A model generated the notes under the pieces. That model made no database searches. It had not been told where the DNA came from and saw only the letters and a program-made list of their open reading frames with translations. From Rhodospirillales bacterium (GTDB lineage: Bacteria; Pseudomonadota; Alphaproteobacteria; SP197), in contig JACONG010000016.1 in NCBI GenBank assembly GCA_014323865.1, positions 19,685 through 83,684 of the forward strand: a stretch of DNA of 64,000 nucleotides, written 5' to 3'. The position numbers and the translations under genes are program-made. Numbering within the stretch: position 1 is the first letter of the stretch; every line of letters starts with the position of its first letter. Of the stretch, positions 36,029-44,297 are shown piece after piece.

Positions 36029-36111
36029 AGGGCCTGCCTTTTGCGAAAACCATTCCTTGCCTCACACCGGAAAACGAACAACGGATGGCGCATTGTTTCG
36101 GCTCGAACGAT

Positions 36112-36870
36112 TCACGCCCGTGGACGCAACACGTGGTGGTGGGCTTCGTCGTAGAGGCGGCTGTCGCGGAAGTCGGCGTTGTCGAGCACGGGGCCGACCA
36201 GAATGAGCGCGGTGCGGGTGAAGCCGGCCTCCTTCACCTTTGGCCGGATGTCGGCGAGCGTGCCGGTCAGGAAGGCTTCATCCGGCCAACTCACCCGGTA
36301 GGCGACCACGACCGGGCAGTCCTCGCCGTAGAACGGCATGAGTTCGCGCACGACGCGCGCGAGGTTGTTGACCGAAAGATGGATCGCCAGCGTCGCACCC
36401 GATGCCGCCAGGGTCGCGAGATCCTCACCCTCGGGCATCGCGGTCGCACGCACGGCGGTGCGCGTGAGGATCACGGTCTGGCTGATGTCGGGCAGTGTGA
36501 GCTCGGTCTTGAGCGCCGCGGCCACCGCCGCGAAGGCCGGCACGCCCGGCGTCACGTCATAAGGGATGCCGATGTCGTCGAGCCGCCGCATCTGTTCGGC
36601 GATGGCGCCGTAGAGGGACGGATCGCCGGAGTGCACGCGCGCGACGGCGAGGCCGCGGCCGTGCGCGTCTTCGATCATGCCGATGATCTCGTCGAGATGG
36701 AGCGGTGCAGTGTCGGTCACCTCGGCCTCGGGATCGGCCTGGGCGATCACGCCCCCGGGCACCAGCGAGCCGGCATAGAGCACCACCGGGCATGCCTTGA
36801 TCAGGTTCAGCCCGCGCACCGTGATCAGGTCCGGCGCGCCGGGCCCGGCACCAATGAAATGAACGGTCAT
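36112..36870 (-). CDS. cobM: Precorrin-4 C11-methyltransferase CobM
   Basis: A 252-residue SAM-dependent corrin methyltransferase acting at C11 of precorrin-4. It has the family Gly-Ala-Gly-Pro-Gly-Ala-Pro-Asp-Leu-Ile-Thr opening, Tyr-Ala-Gly-Ser-Leu-Val, Val-His-Ser-Gly-Asp-Pro-Ser-Leu-Tyr-Gly and Val-Thr-Pro-Gly-Val-Pro-Ala motifs specific to CobM/CbiF. It is the last gene of the cbiX-cobH-cobL-cobI-cbiG/cobJ-cobM operon and starts 1 nt after the preceding stop. Confidence 0.93.
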   Translation of the reverse strand: MTVHFIGAGPGAPDLITVRGLNLIKACPVVLYAGSLVPGGVIAQADPEAEVTDTAPLHLDEIIGMIEDAHGRGLAVARVHSGDPSLYGAIAEQMRRLDDIGIPYDVTPGVPAFAAVAAALKTELTLPDISQTVILTRTAVRATAMPEGEDLATLAASGATLAIHLSVNNLARVVRELMPFYGEDCPVVVAYRVSWPDEAFLTGTLADIRPKVKEAGFTRTALILVGPVLDNADFRDSRLYDEAHHHVLRPRA

Positions 36871-36871
36871 C

Positions 36872-38677
36872 TCAATTCTCTCGTTTTTTCGCGTAGCCGC
36901 GGGGGGTGTAGATCGCATCGGCACCGCGGTGGCGGATGCGACGGGTGGCGGATGCGCCGACGAGCACGACGCTCATCATGTCGACATCGTCGACCGCGAG
37001 CGTGTCGAGGGTAACGTGGCGCAACGATTCACCCTCGCGGCCAAGCAGGCGGCCGATCACGACCGGTGTGTCTCCCGGCCGGTGGTCGAGCAGGACCGTG
37101 CGCGCTTCGGCCAGGAGGTCGCGGCGGCAGTGGGAGACGGGATTGTAGAAGGCGATGGCGAAATCGCCGAGCGCGGCGGCACGCACACGCTGCAAAACGA
37201 CGGCGCGCGGGGTCAGGAGATCTGACAGCGAGATCGCACAGAAGTCATGGCCGATCGGCGCACCGACACGCGCTGCGGCAATCTGCAACGCCGAAACGCC
37301 GGGCACCACGTCGATCCCAACACCACGCCAGGACGCCACGTTCTCGAGATCGAGCAACTCGTAGACCAAGCTCGCCATGGCGTAGACACCCGGGTCGCCG
37401 GAACAGAGCAGCGCGACGGTGTGGCCGGCACCAGCCAAATCCAGCGCCGCGCGGCACCGTTCGGTCTCTTCGCCCAAGGGGAAGTCATGCCGCGTCTTGC
37501 CGCGCATCAGGGGGCCTGCAAGGTCGAGGTAGTAGCCGTAGCCGACGACATCGGTGGCCTGGGCAATCGCGCGGCTCGCGGCCGGCGTGCGCATCTCGGC
37601 GGCACCCGGGCCCAGGCCGACGAGCGTCAGGCGGCCAGGCACATGACCGACGGCCCGGGCATCGATGTCGGACGGCGCGCGCGCGACGGCACAGGTCGCC
37701 CGGCTTGACTTTGCCTTGGGAACGATCAACGTCGCCTCAGCCCCGGCCGCGGCCAGGGCCGCACCCTCTGAGACACCGTGGCAACCGACCTCGGCGAAGA
37801 CCACATCCGATGGCGTCTTCAGCCGTGGCGTTTCCTGCTCCAGCCGCGCGCCATCGAAGACGACGAAGGGCACGCCGAGATCGTCGGCCAAAGCCAGCAT
37901 CGCAACCTCGTCGGCCTTGAGATCGAGGCTCGCGACACACGCGATGGCGCCCTCGGACAGGCCCGCTTGCTCCAGGGTCTCCCGGACGAGCTGTCGCAGC
38001 TCCTCGGGATCACAGCCACGCTCACAACCGACGCCCAGTGCAAGGACCGGCGGGTGCAGGACGACATCGCCGGTCGCGTCCGTGCGGTCCGTCACGACCA
38101 CGGCGCGTGCTCCCGCGTCATCGAGCGGCAGGCCGCTCCCGGTCAGCCAGGCGGCATCGCCGGCGTCACATTGCAGGCGCACGGCTTCGCCCGCCAGTAT
38201 CGCGGCCATCACGTCCTTGGCCGCCTCGGCACCGACCAGACGCCAGCCCGGTGGCGGATCGTCGAGTGCCACGCCGAAGCGCACATCGCTGGCCGTGGTC
38301 AGAGCCGCATGACCACCCAGGATCCCGGCGCAACGCGCAGCCAACGCATTCGCACCATGATGACCGCCGAGCAGAGGCACGACCGACGAACCATCCTCGG
38401 CGACGGCGACCACGGCTGCTTCGTTCCACTTGTCATCAAGCAGAGGTGCGACGGCACGGATCAGAATGCCCGCCGCACAGACGCCGACCACGGGCACGCC
38501 CGCCGCGAACAGTGCCGCGACGTGCTCCATCGTATCATCGAAAGGGACATCGGCGTCGGCCACCCGCCGCGCCAGACCGTGCACGGACGCATCGGGCAGC
38601 ACTTCGGCAAGACGCCGGGCGGATGCGAGGCCCGACGGTCCCAGACAGATGATGGCGCCGCCAGTGGGCAGGGTCAT
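36872..38677 (-). CDS. CbiG-CobJ fusion (cobalamin ring-contraction steps)
   Basis: 601 residues. The first 345 or so are CbiG: an N-terminal domain with Val-Cys-Ala-Ala-Gly-Ile-Leu-Ile-Arg and Leu-Leu-Gly-Gly-His-His-Gly-Ala-Asn, a middle domain, and a CobE-like C-terminal domain with Leu-Gly-Val-Gly-Cys-Glu-Arg-Gly. From about 350 comes CobJ, precorrin-3B C17-methyltransferase (Leu-Gly-Pro-Gly-Ala-Ala-Glu-Met-Arg-Thr, Ser-Gly-Asp-Pro-Gly-Val-Tyr-Ala-Met-Ala and Tyr-Asn-Pro-Val-Ser). Fusion pairs the ring-contraction methyltransferase with the lactone-opening protein. ATGA overlap with cobI upstream. Confidence 0.9.
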   Translation of the reverse strand: MTLPTGGAIICLGPSGLASARRLAEVLPDASVHGLARRVADADVPFDDTMEHVAALFAAGVPVVGVCAAGILIRAVAPLLDDKWNEAAVVAVAEDGSSVVPLLGGHHGANALAARCAGILGGHAALTTASDVRFGVALDDPPPGWRLVGAEAAKDVMAAILAGEAVRLQCDAGDAAWLTGSGLPLDDAGARAVVVTDRTDATGDVVLHPPVLALGVGCERGCDPEELRQLVRETLEQAGLSEGAIACVASLDLKADEVAMLALADDLGVPFVVFDGARLEQETPRLKTPSDVVFAEVGCHGVSEGAALAAAGAEATLIVPKAKSSRATCAVARAPSDIDARAVGHVPGRLTLVGLGPGAAEMRTPAASRAIAQATDVVGYGYYLDLAGPLMRGKTRHDFPLGEETERCRAALDLAGAGHTVALLCSGDPGVYAMASLVYELLDLENVASWRGVGIDVVPGVSALQIAAARVGAPIGHDFCAISLSDLLTPRAVVLQRVRAAALGDFAIAFYNPVSHCRRDLLAEARTVLLDHRPGDTPVVIGRLLGREGESLRHVTLDTLAVDDVDMMSVVLVGASATRRIRHRGADAIYTPRGYAKKREN

Positions 38678-39447
38678 CGCCAGGCCTCGCCGCGGCGGTG
38701 GATCAGCACCATGGAGAAATAGGGCGCCTTGGCCGCGTCGATCTCGGCAAACGGCAGGACCACCTGATTGGCCATGGTTGCGTGTTCGACGTAATGGGCA
38801 TCGCCGGTCAGACCGAGGTCGGTCAGGACGCGTCGGATCTTCTCAAGGTGGCGGCCGACCTTGATGATCGCCGCGGCCTCGACGTTCTCCAGGCGTCGCC
38901 GCATGGTCTCCTCGTCCAGGATGCCAGGACAGATCAACAGCGTGTCGTCACGTGCGGCGAGCGGTGCGCCGGCTGCCGCCGGGCAGGCCACCAGCGACGA
39001 GACACCGGGCACGACCTCAATCCGATACCGTTCGGCCAAGCGCCCGAAGAGATACATGAAGCTGCCGTAGAAAAACGGATCGCCCTCGCAGATCGCGGCG
39101 ACGTCGCGGCCGGCATCGAGATGTTCGGCGATGCCTTCGGCGGCACGGTCATAAACCGCCTCGACGGGGAAGCGATTGAGGTCGAGCGGCATGCGAATCG
39201 CGATCTCGGTCTGATCTCCGGACAGGAATCCCCCCACGATGCCGCGTGCCAGGCTCTCGCCATGCTCGGGCGCGGGATAGGCCACGACCGGCACCGACAT
39301 GAGCAGCCGATGCGCCTTCAGCGTGATGAGTTCCGGATCGCCCGGCCCCACCCCGAGTCCGAAGAGTGTACCCGCGGCCTGCCCACCGGAGGCCCTGCAA
39401 GCCATTGGGTCAACCTGTCCGTTGCTTTCTGGCGAAGGTGCGGTCAT
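38674..39447 (-). CDS. cobI: Precorrin-2 C20-methyltransferase CobI
   Basis: A 257-residue SAM methyltransferase adding the C20 methyl of precorrin-2. Motifs: Gly-Leu-Gly-Val-Gly-Pro-Gly-Asp-Pro-Glu-Leu-Ile-Thr, Tyr-Pro-Ala-Pro, Glu-Gly-Asp-Pro-Phe-Phe-Tyr-Gly-Ser and Pro-Gly-Val-Ser-Ser. The ATG at 39447 overlaps the cobL stop by 4 nt, making it preferable to an upstream in-frame codon inside cobL. A Ser/Asn-rich leader of about 25 residues precedes the domain. Confidence 0.93.
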   Translation of the reverse strand: MTAPSPESNGQVDPMACRASGGQAAGTLFGLGVGPGDPELITLKAHRLLMSVPVVAYPAPEHGESLARGIVGGFLSGDQTEIAIRMPLDLNRFPVEAVYDRAAEGIAEHLDAGRDVAAICEGDPFFYGSFMYLFGRLAERYRIEVVPGVSSLVACPAAAGAPLAARDDTLLICPGILDEETMRRRLENVEAAAIIKVGRHLEKIRRVLTDLGLTGDAHYVEHATMANQVVLPFAEIDAAKAPYFSMVLIHRRGEAWR

Positions 39448-40649
39448 GGCTTGGTCACCCGCCACTGGGTCACGGGCATCAGCGGCCGCCAGCCCACCAG
39501 TCGCCCGACCGGTCCGGCACACGCCACCGACACACGCACGAGCTCACCGCCATGACGGGCGTAGAGACCCGTCAGCGTCCGCTCGCCGTTCAACGTCACG
39601 CTGTTGGCGACAAGGCGACCGCCGGGCTTCAGCGCATCCCAACAGGCCTGGATCAGGCCGGGCATACCGACGCCGCCGCCGACGAACACGGCGTCCGGCG
39701 CGGCAAGGCCCTCGAATGCATCGGGCGCTTCGCCGGCAACGATCCGGAGGCCGGGCGTTCCAAGCGCCGAGGCGTTCTCCGCGATCATCGCGCGACGCTC
39801 TTCATTGCGTTCGATGGCAATGGCGGTCGTGCGATCGGCCGCACGCATCCATTCGATCGCCACGGAGCCACATCCGGCGCCGACATCCCAGAGACAGCGG
39901 CCGGGCAACGACTGCAGGGCGGAGACGGCCATGGCGCGGATATCCTGCTTGGTCAGCTGGCCATCGTGGCGGAAGGCGTCATCGGGCAGGCCCGGTGTGC
40001 GCGGCAGCACCACCGCGTCGGGATCGGCGGCAAGATCGATCGCCAGCGTGTTGAGATCATCGACGTCGTCGGTCACGCCTTTGGCGGCGGTTGTCGAGAC
40101 AATGCGCTCCTTCGGCCCGCCCATGTGACAGAGCACATGGATCTCGCTGGGTCCGAAGCCCGCGTCGTTCAACCGCTGGGCCACGACAGCCGGCGTCATG
40201 CGATCCTCCGACAGGATCAGCAGTCTCTGGCCCGGGACCAGATAGGCATTGATCAACTCCAACGGCCTGCCGTGAAGCGTGAGCTGCACGGTCTCCGCCA
40301 GCGGCCAGCCGAGACGGGCACAGGCCAGGGTGAAGGCCGAGATACCCGGCAGAATGACCACGGCCTTGCGTCCGAAGCGCCGCATGAGGGTTACGCCGAT
40401 GCCATAGGCCATGGGGTCGCCGGTCGCCAGCACACAGACCTTCCTGCCTTCGAAACCTTCGAGCCGCTCGACCGTTTTTTTCAGCGGACTCTCCCAGGCG
40501 TGTGTCTCGGCCTTGGTCTCGCCCAAGAGTTCGAAATGACGGTCGCCGCCGACGATGATCTCGGCATCGTCGACCAGCAAACGCGCCGCTGGCGCGAGAC
40601 CATCGAGTCCGTCCTCACCGAGACCCACGATCGACAACCAGGGGTTCAT
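39444..40649 (-). CDS. cobL: Precorrin-6Y C5,15-methyltransferase (decarboxylating) CobL
   Basis: 401 residues fusing CbiE (N-terminal, Val-Gly-Leu-Gly-Glu-Asp-Gly and Thr-Gly-Asp-Pro-Met-Ala-Tyr-Gly) with CbiT (C-terminal, Trp-Asp-Val-Gly-Ala-Gly-Cys-Gly-Ser-Val-Ala-Ile-Glu-Trp). It methylates C5 and C15 and removes the acetate carboxyl of ring C. Overlaps cobH and cobI by 4 nt at each end. Confidence 0.94.
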   Translation of the reverse strand: MNPWLSIVGLGEDGLDGLAPAARLLVDDAEIIVGGDRHFELLGETKAETHAWESPLKKTVERLEGFEGRKVCVLATGDPMAYGIGVTLMRRFGRKAVVILPGISAFTLACARLGWPLAETVQLTLHGRPLELINAYLVPGQRLLILSEDRMTPAVVAQRLNDAGFGPSEIHVLCHMGGPKERIVSTTAAKGVTDDVDDLNTLAIDLAADPDAVVLPRTPGLPDDAFRHDGQLTKQDIRAMAVSALQSLPGRCLWDVGAGCGSVAIEWMRAADRTTAIAIERNEERRAMIAENASALGTPGLRIVAGEAPDAFEGLAAPDAVFVGGGVGMPGLIQACWDALKPGGRLVANSVTLNGERTLTGLYARHGGELVRVSVACAGPVGRLVGWRPLMPVTQWRVTKP

Positions 40650-42217
40650 GCGATCCCTCCCATGAGCGCGTTCACGCCGGCGGCGGCAAGCGCACTACCG
40701 CCCCGCCGACCATGAACGGTGATGTAGTCGAGGCCGCTTTCGGCGAGCGCCTGTTTCGATTCGGCCGCACCGACAAAGCCGACCGGCATGCCGATGACCA
40801 GAGCAGGGCGCGGACCGCCCTCGCCCGCCAGTTCGAGGATACGAAAAAGTGCCGTGGGTGCGTTGCCCACAACGACCACCGCCCCGTCGATCTCGCTCGC
40901 CATCAGGTCCATGGCCGCCCACGAGCGCGTCGTGTGGAGTTTGTCGGCGCGGCGCGCCGTTGCCTTGCCGGCGACCTTGCAGAGGATGCGGTTGCCGGCG
41001 GGAAGCCGTCTGGCAATCACGCCCTTGGCGACCATCTCGACGTCGCACAGGATCGGTGCACCGGACTCCAGGGCCCTGCGGCCGCGCGCGAGCGCACCGT
41101 CGCTGGCATCAAGATCGGAAACGATGTCGGTCATGCCGCAGGTATGGATGAGGCGCACCGCGAGCGGGTGGAGCGAACGCGGCAGACCGGAAAGATCGGC
41201 CTCGCCTTCAATGATGCGGCGCGACTCCACATAGATCGCCGCACCGTCATTGAGATAGGCGTAGCCCACTCCGGAGAAGGCTGCATCGACATCGACCGCA
41301 ATGGCCCCGGAACGGATACGTTCCTCACCGACCCCGAGGATCCAAGCCTCCTCCTCTTCGACCGCAGCGCGCTCGGCCGAGCCCAGCGCTGCTGAGCCGG
41401 CGAACAACGGTGCCAGACCGTCATTGTCGTCGAGATCGGCCATGTAGGCGGCGATCGCCTGGACCTGCAGCGCATCCTTCACCTGACCGGCAACCGACTG
41501 CGGCGCCACCAGCGACGGGTAGATCTCCGCCAGAACGACGGGATGGCGACGGGTGTCGGCAGTCTTGAGCGGACTGAGTCCGGTTTCGAAGGGCCAGACC
41601 CGGGCATGGTCCTTCAGCCGAATGTCCGAACGCAGGGCATGAACCACCGGCAGACCCGTCAATACCTGGCCGCCGACCGATCCGACGCCCGAGAGCTTCC
41701 AGACCGGCTGCGGGCCCGTGATGCGGTGTTCGCACAGCCGCTTCTCATCAAGGCCGAAGTCGTAGGTCGGCTTGGTCGGTTCGAGATCACGGTAGTCGCG
41801 GCCGGGCGGATGGCCCCAGAACGGTCCGGCACCGTGGCCGATGATGCGGTTGAGCCGGTCGGCAGCATCGAAGCGGTTGTTGCGGTTGTCGGGGCTGTCG
41901 TGGACGTGGCGCGTCAGCGTCAGCCACATGGCGTGCCACGGCACACCTTCGAGGCCCAGGGCTTCGGCCGTACCGCGCACATACCCGAACGGAAAGTCGA
42001 AGCCGACCAGCACACGCCGCCCGCGGTCCAGCAGCCCGACAAGCAGATCGCCCAGGCGGTCGCGCGCCTGCCAGCGGGTTTCCGGATTCTCCAGCGCATG
42101 CAGCCGCAGTCCCGCCCCGGTCCGCTCGGCGAGTGCGAACCAGATCGAGTCCTTTCCCGTCTTCGGACGTGCTTCCGCGCTCCAGTCGACCATCAGATAG
42201 GCATCGAACAGCGGCAT
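40646..42217 (-). CDS. cobH: Two-domain protein: N-terminal DUF429-like domain fused to precorrin-8X methylmutase CobH
   Basis: 523 residues. The C-terminal 200 or so (from about 310) are CobH/CbiC, moving the C11 methyl to C12 to make hydrogenobyrinate: Arg-Leu-Ile-His-Thr-Cys-Gly-Met with the catalytic His, Asp-Val-Glu-Met-Val-Ala-Lys-Gly, and Gly-Met-Pro-Val-Gly-Phe-Val-Gly-Ala-Ala-Glu-Ser-Lys. The N-terminal 290 begin Ala-Tyr-Leu-Met-Val-Asp-Trp-Ser-Ala, and contain Val-Gly-Phe-Asp-Phe-Pro-Phe-Gly-Tyr and Ala-Glu-Ile-Tyr-Pro-Ser, resembling DUF429/RNase-H-like nuclease-fold proteins found next to cob genes elsewhere. Its role is unknown. Confidence 0.85.
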   Translation of the reverse strand: MPLFDAYLMVDWSAEARPKTGKDSIWFALAERTGAGLRLHALENPETRWQARDRLGDLLVGLLDRGRRVLVGFDFPFGYVRGTAEALGLEGVPWHAMWLTLTRHVHDSPDNRNNRFDAADRLNRIIGHGAGPFWGHPPGRDYRDLEPTKPTYDFGLDEKRLCEHRITGPQPVWKLSGVGSVGGQVLTGLPVVHALRSDIRLKDHARVWPFETGLSPLKTADTRRHPVVLAEIYPSLVAPQSVAGQVKDALQVQAIAAYMADLDDNDGLAPLFAGSAALGSAERAAVEEEEAWILGVGEERIRSGAIAVDVDAAFSGVGYAYLNDGAAIYVESRRIIEGEADLSGLPRSLHPLAVRLIHTCGMTDIVSDLDASDGALARGRRALESGAPILCDVEMVAKGVIARRLPAGNRILCKVAGKATARRADKLHTTRSWAAMDLMASEIDGAVVVVGNAPTALFRILELAGEGGPRPALVIGMPVGFVGAAESKQALAESGLDYITVHGRRGGSALAAAGVNALMGGIA

Positions 42218-42241
42218 GGATCGTCAGACCAGCAAACAACC

Positions 42242-42272
42242 TGTCATGCCCTGGCTAGACCGGGCGATGACA
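42242..42272. other. Stem-loop between cbiX and cobH
   Basis: TGTCATGCCC at 42242-42251 pairs with GGGCGATGACA at 42262-42272 with one bulged base. It lies in the 73-nt gap between cbiX and cobH. No T-run follows in either direction, so it is more likely an mRNA processing or stability element than a terminator. Confidence 0.35.
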
Positions 42273-42290
42273 AAAGGGGGGTGACCGCCA

Positions 42291-43253
42291 TCACGCCTTC
42301 AGCGTCTTTGGCCCCAGCGGATGATCGGCATGGGGATAGGGGTGGTGATGGCCGTGACCATGGTCGTGCGCCTTGCCGGTGCCGATGCCCTCGACGTGAT
42401 GGTGATGGCTCTCCTGCTGCAGGCCGACCTCGTCCTCGAAACCGAGGACCTGCTCGCGATACTTGCAGGTCTGGCAGTTCATGTTGCCCGTGCCTTCGAG
42501 AATCTCGTGCACTCGCGCGACGAAGGTGTCGACGACCTGCGGGTGGTCGTTGAGATGACCCGCCTTCACGAACTGGATGTCGGGGTACTGGGCGGCGACC
42601 GTATCGGTCGCGTCGTAGATGCGCTGCACGAGGATTCCTGTGAAGAGAAAGTAGGGGAACACCAGGATGCGCTTGAAGCCAAGCTTCACGACATGCTCGA
42701 GCGCTGGCTGGACGAGGGGGAACGTGACCCCCGAATATGCCGTTTCGCCCCAACCGAACCCGAGGCCTTCCCACAGCATGCGCGAGACCTTCGAGACATT
42801 GGAGTTGGCGTCGGGGTCCGAGGCACCGCGGCCGACTGTCATGAGCAACGTGTCGTGCGACGCGACGACGCCGTGCTCCGCATCGGCCGCCGCCATGGCT
42901 TCCATGACCCGATCGCCGGCGGCGCGAACCATACGCGTGTCGATCCCGAGATCACGGCCAAAACGGATCGTCACGTCGTTCTGCGCCGCATAGGCGTTGA
43001 GCACGCTGGGCACATCGTTCTTCACGTGACCCGCGGCAAACAGCATGCCGGGCACAGCGAGGATCTCCTCGGCCCCGCCCTCACGCAGCTTGTCGAGACC
43101 GGTGCGGATGATCGGTGTGGCGAACTCCAGGAAGCCGTGTTCAAGCGGCCAGTCGAACCGCTCCTTCAGCTTCTCGGCGATCGCCCCGAACTCGGTGACC
43201 GCGCCTTCGTCCCGGCTGCCGTGGCCGCACAGCATGACCGCTCTCTTGCTCAT
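42291..43253 (-). CDS. cbiX: Sirohydrochlorin cobaltochelatase CbiX-like with His-rich tail
   Basis: 320 residues with two tandem chelatase halves: His-Gly-Ser-Arg-Asp at residue 10 and a second domain around 120-250. It inserts cobalt into sirohydrochlorin or a similar early tetrapyrrole. After about residue 255 the protein has Met-Asn-Cys-Gln-Thr-Cys-Lys-Tyr-Arg (possible metal or Fe-S site) and a His-rich end with clusters such as His-His-His-His and His-Asp-His-Gly-His-Gly-His-His-His, likely a cobalt reservoir. First gene of the minus-strand cob operon, divergent from cobD. Confidence 0.88.
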   Translation of the reverse strand: MSKRAVMLCGHGSRDEGAVTEFGAIAEKLKERFDWPLEHGFLEFATPIIRTGLDKLREGGAEEILAVPGMLFAAGHVKNDVPSVLNAYAAQNDVTIRFGRDLGIDTRMVRAAGDRVMEAMAAADAEHGVVASHDTLLMTVGRGASDPDANSNVSKVSRMLWEGLGFGWGETAYSGVTFPLVQPALEHVVKLGFKRILVFPYFLFTGILVQRIYDATDTVAAQYPDIQFVKAGHLNDHPQVVDTFVARVHEILEGTGNMNCQTCKYREQVLGFEDEVGLQQESHHHHVEGIGTGKAHDHGHGHHHPYPHADHPLGPKTLKA

Positions 43254-43321
43254 GTCCTCAAACCTTCTTGTTGTGGTGTTGTCCAATTGACGCCTGCCGC
43301 GTCCCACGTCACGTAAGCGCC

Positions 43322-44290
43322 ATGTTGTTCGATCTCGCGACGCCGGTCGGGCTGGCCGCGGCGCTCCTTCTTGACGGATTCATCGGCGATCCGCGCTGGC
43401 TCTGGTCGCGCGTTCCGCATCCCGTGGTGCTGCTCGGTGCCGCGATCGGCTGGGCCGACCGCAAGCTCAACCGGCGCGACGAGACGAGCCGCCGCATGCG
43501 CGGCGTTCTGGTGCTTGTCGGCGCCATCGTAGCCAGCGGAGGGCTGGGCTACGCCATCGCGATGCTGACCGAGGCGACGACCTGGGGCTGGCTTCCGGAG
43601 GCCCTGATCGCGTTCTCGCTGATTGCCCAGCGCGACCTCCACGACCATGTCGGACAGGTCGCCCGAGCATTGCGTCGCGACGGTCTCGAGGGCGGTCGGC
43701 GAGCTGTCTCCCAGATCGTCGGCCGCGACCCCGACGCGCTCGACGGGCCGGGTGTCTGCCGCGCGGCGATCGAGAGCTGCGCCGAGAACTTCTCCGACGG
43801 CGTCATCGCGCCCGTCTTCTGGTACCTGCTGCTCGGCCTGCCCGGGCTTACGATCTACAAGGCGGTAAACACGCTCGACAGCATGATCGGCCACAAGACC
43901 GATCACTACCGCGCTTTCGGCTGGGCCTCGGCACGCTTCGACGATCTTCTGAACCTCGTCCCCGCACGCCTGTCGGGCCTCATTGTCGTGGTCGCGGCTG
44001 CCATCATGCAGGGTGCCGATCCCCGTGATGCCCTGCGCGCCATGCTGCGTGATGCCCGCCATCACAAGTCGCCCAACGCCGGCTGGCCGGAAGCCGCCTT
44101 CGCTGGAGCGCTCGGCATCGCCATCGCCGGACCGCGCCGCTACCACGGCGAGGTCGTGCGCGACGCGTGGATGGGCAACGGTCGCGCCCAGTGCACGCCG
44201 CAGGACATCGACGCCACGCTGCGTCTCTACGTCAACGCCTGCGTACTCTGGGGCATCGCCAGCATCTGCCTGCTGGCCTGGACCCTCTAG
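43322..44290 (+). CDS. cobD: Adenosylcobinamide-phosphate synthase CobD/CbiB
   Basis: A 322-residue inner-membrane protein of the CbiB family that attaches aminopropanol (phosphate) to adenosylcobyric acid. Motifs: Leu-Asp-Gly-Phe-Ile-Gly-Asp-Pro, Pro-His-Pro-Val-Val, Asn-Thr-Leu-Asp-Ser-Met-Ile-Gly-His-Lys, and Trp-Pro-Glu-Ala-Ala-Phe-Ala-Gly-Ala-Leu-Gly. Several hydrophobic helices are present. Convergent with cobQ (7-nt gap) and divergent from cbiX. Confidence 0.93.
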   Translation: MLFDLATPVGLAAALLLDGFIGDPRWLWSRVPHPVVLLGAAIGWADRKLNRRDETSRRMRGVLVLVGAIVASGGLGYAIAMLTEATTWGWLPEALIAFSLIAQRDLHDHVGQVARALRRDGLEGGRRAVSQIVGRDPDALDGPGVCRAAIESCAENFSDGVIAPVFWYLLLGLPGLTIYKAVNTLDSMIGHKTDHYRAFGWASARFDDLLNLVPARLSGLIVVVAAAIMQGADPRDALRAMLRDARHHKSPNAGWPEAAFAGALGIAIAGPRRYHGEVVRDAWMGNGRAQCTPQDIDATLRLYVNACVLWGIASICLLAWTL

Positions 44291-44297
44291 ACGAACC

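Noticed and set aside
42242-42272. Rho-independent terminator after cbiX
   Set aside because: The stem is good but no T-run follows in either direction, and the next gene continues the same pathway on the same strand.
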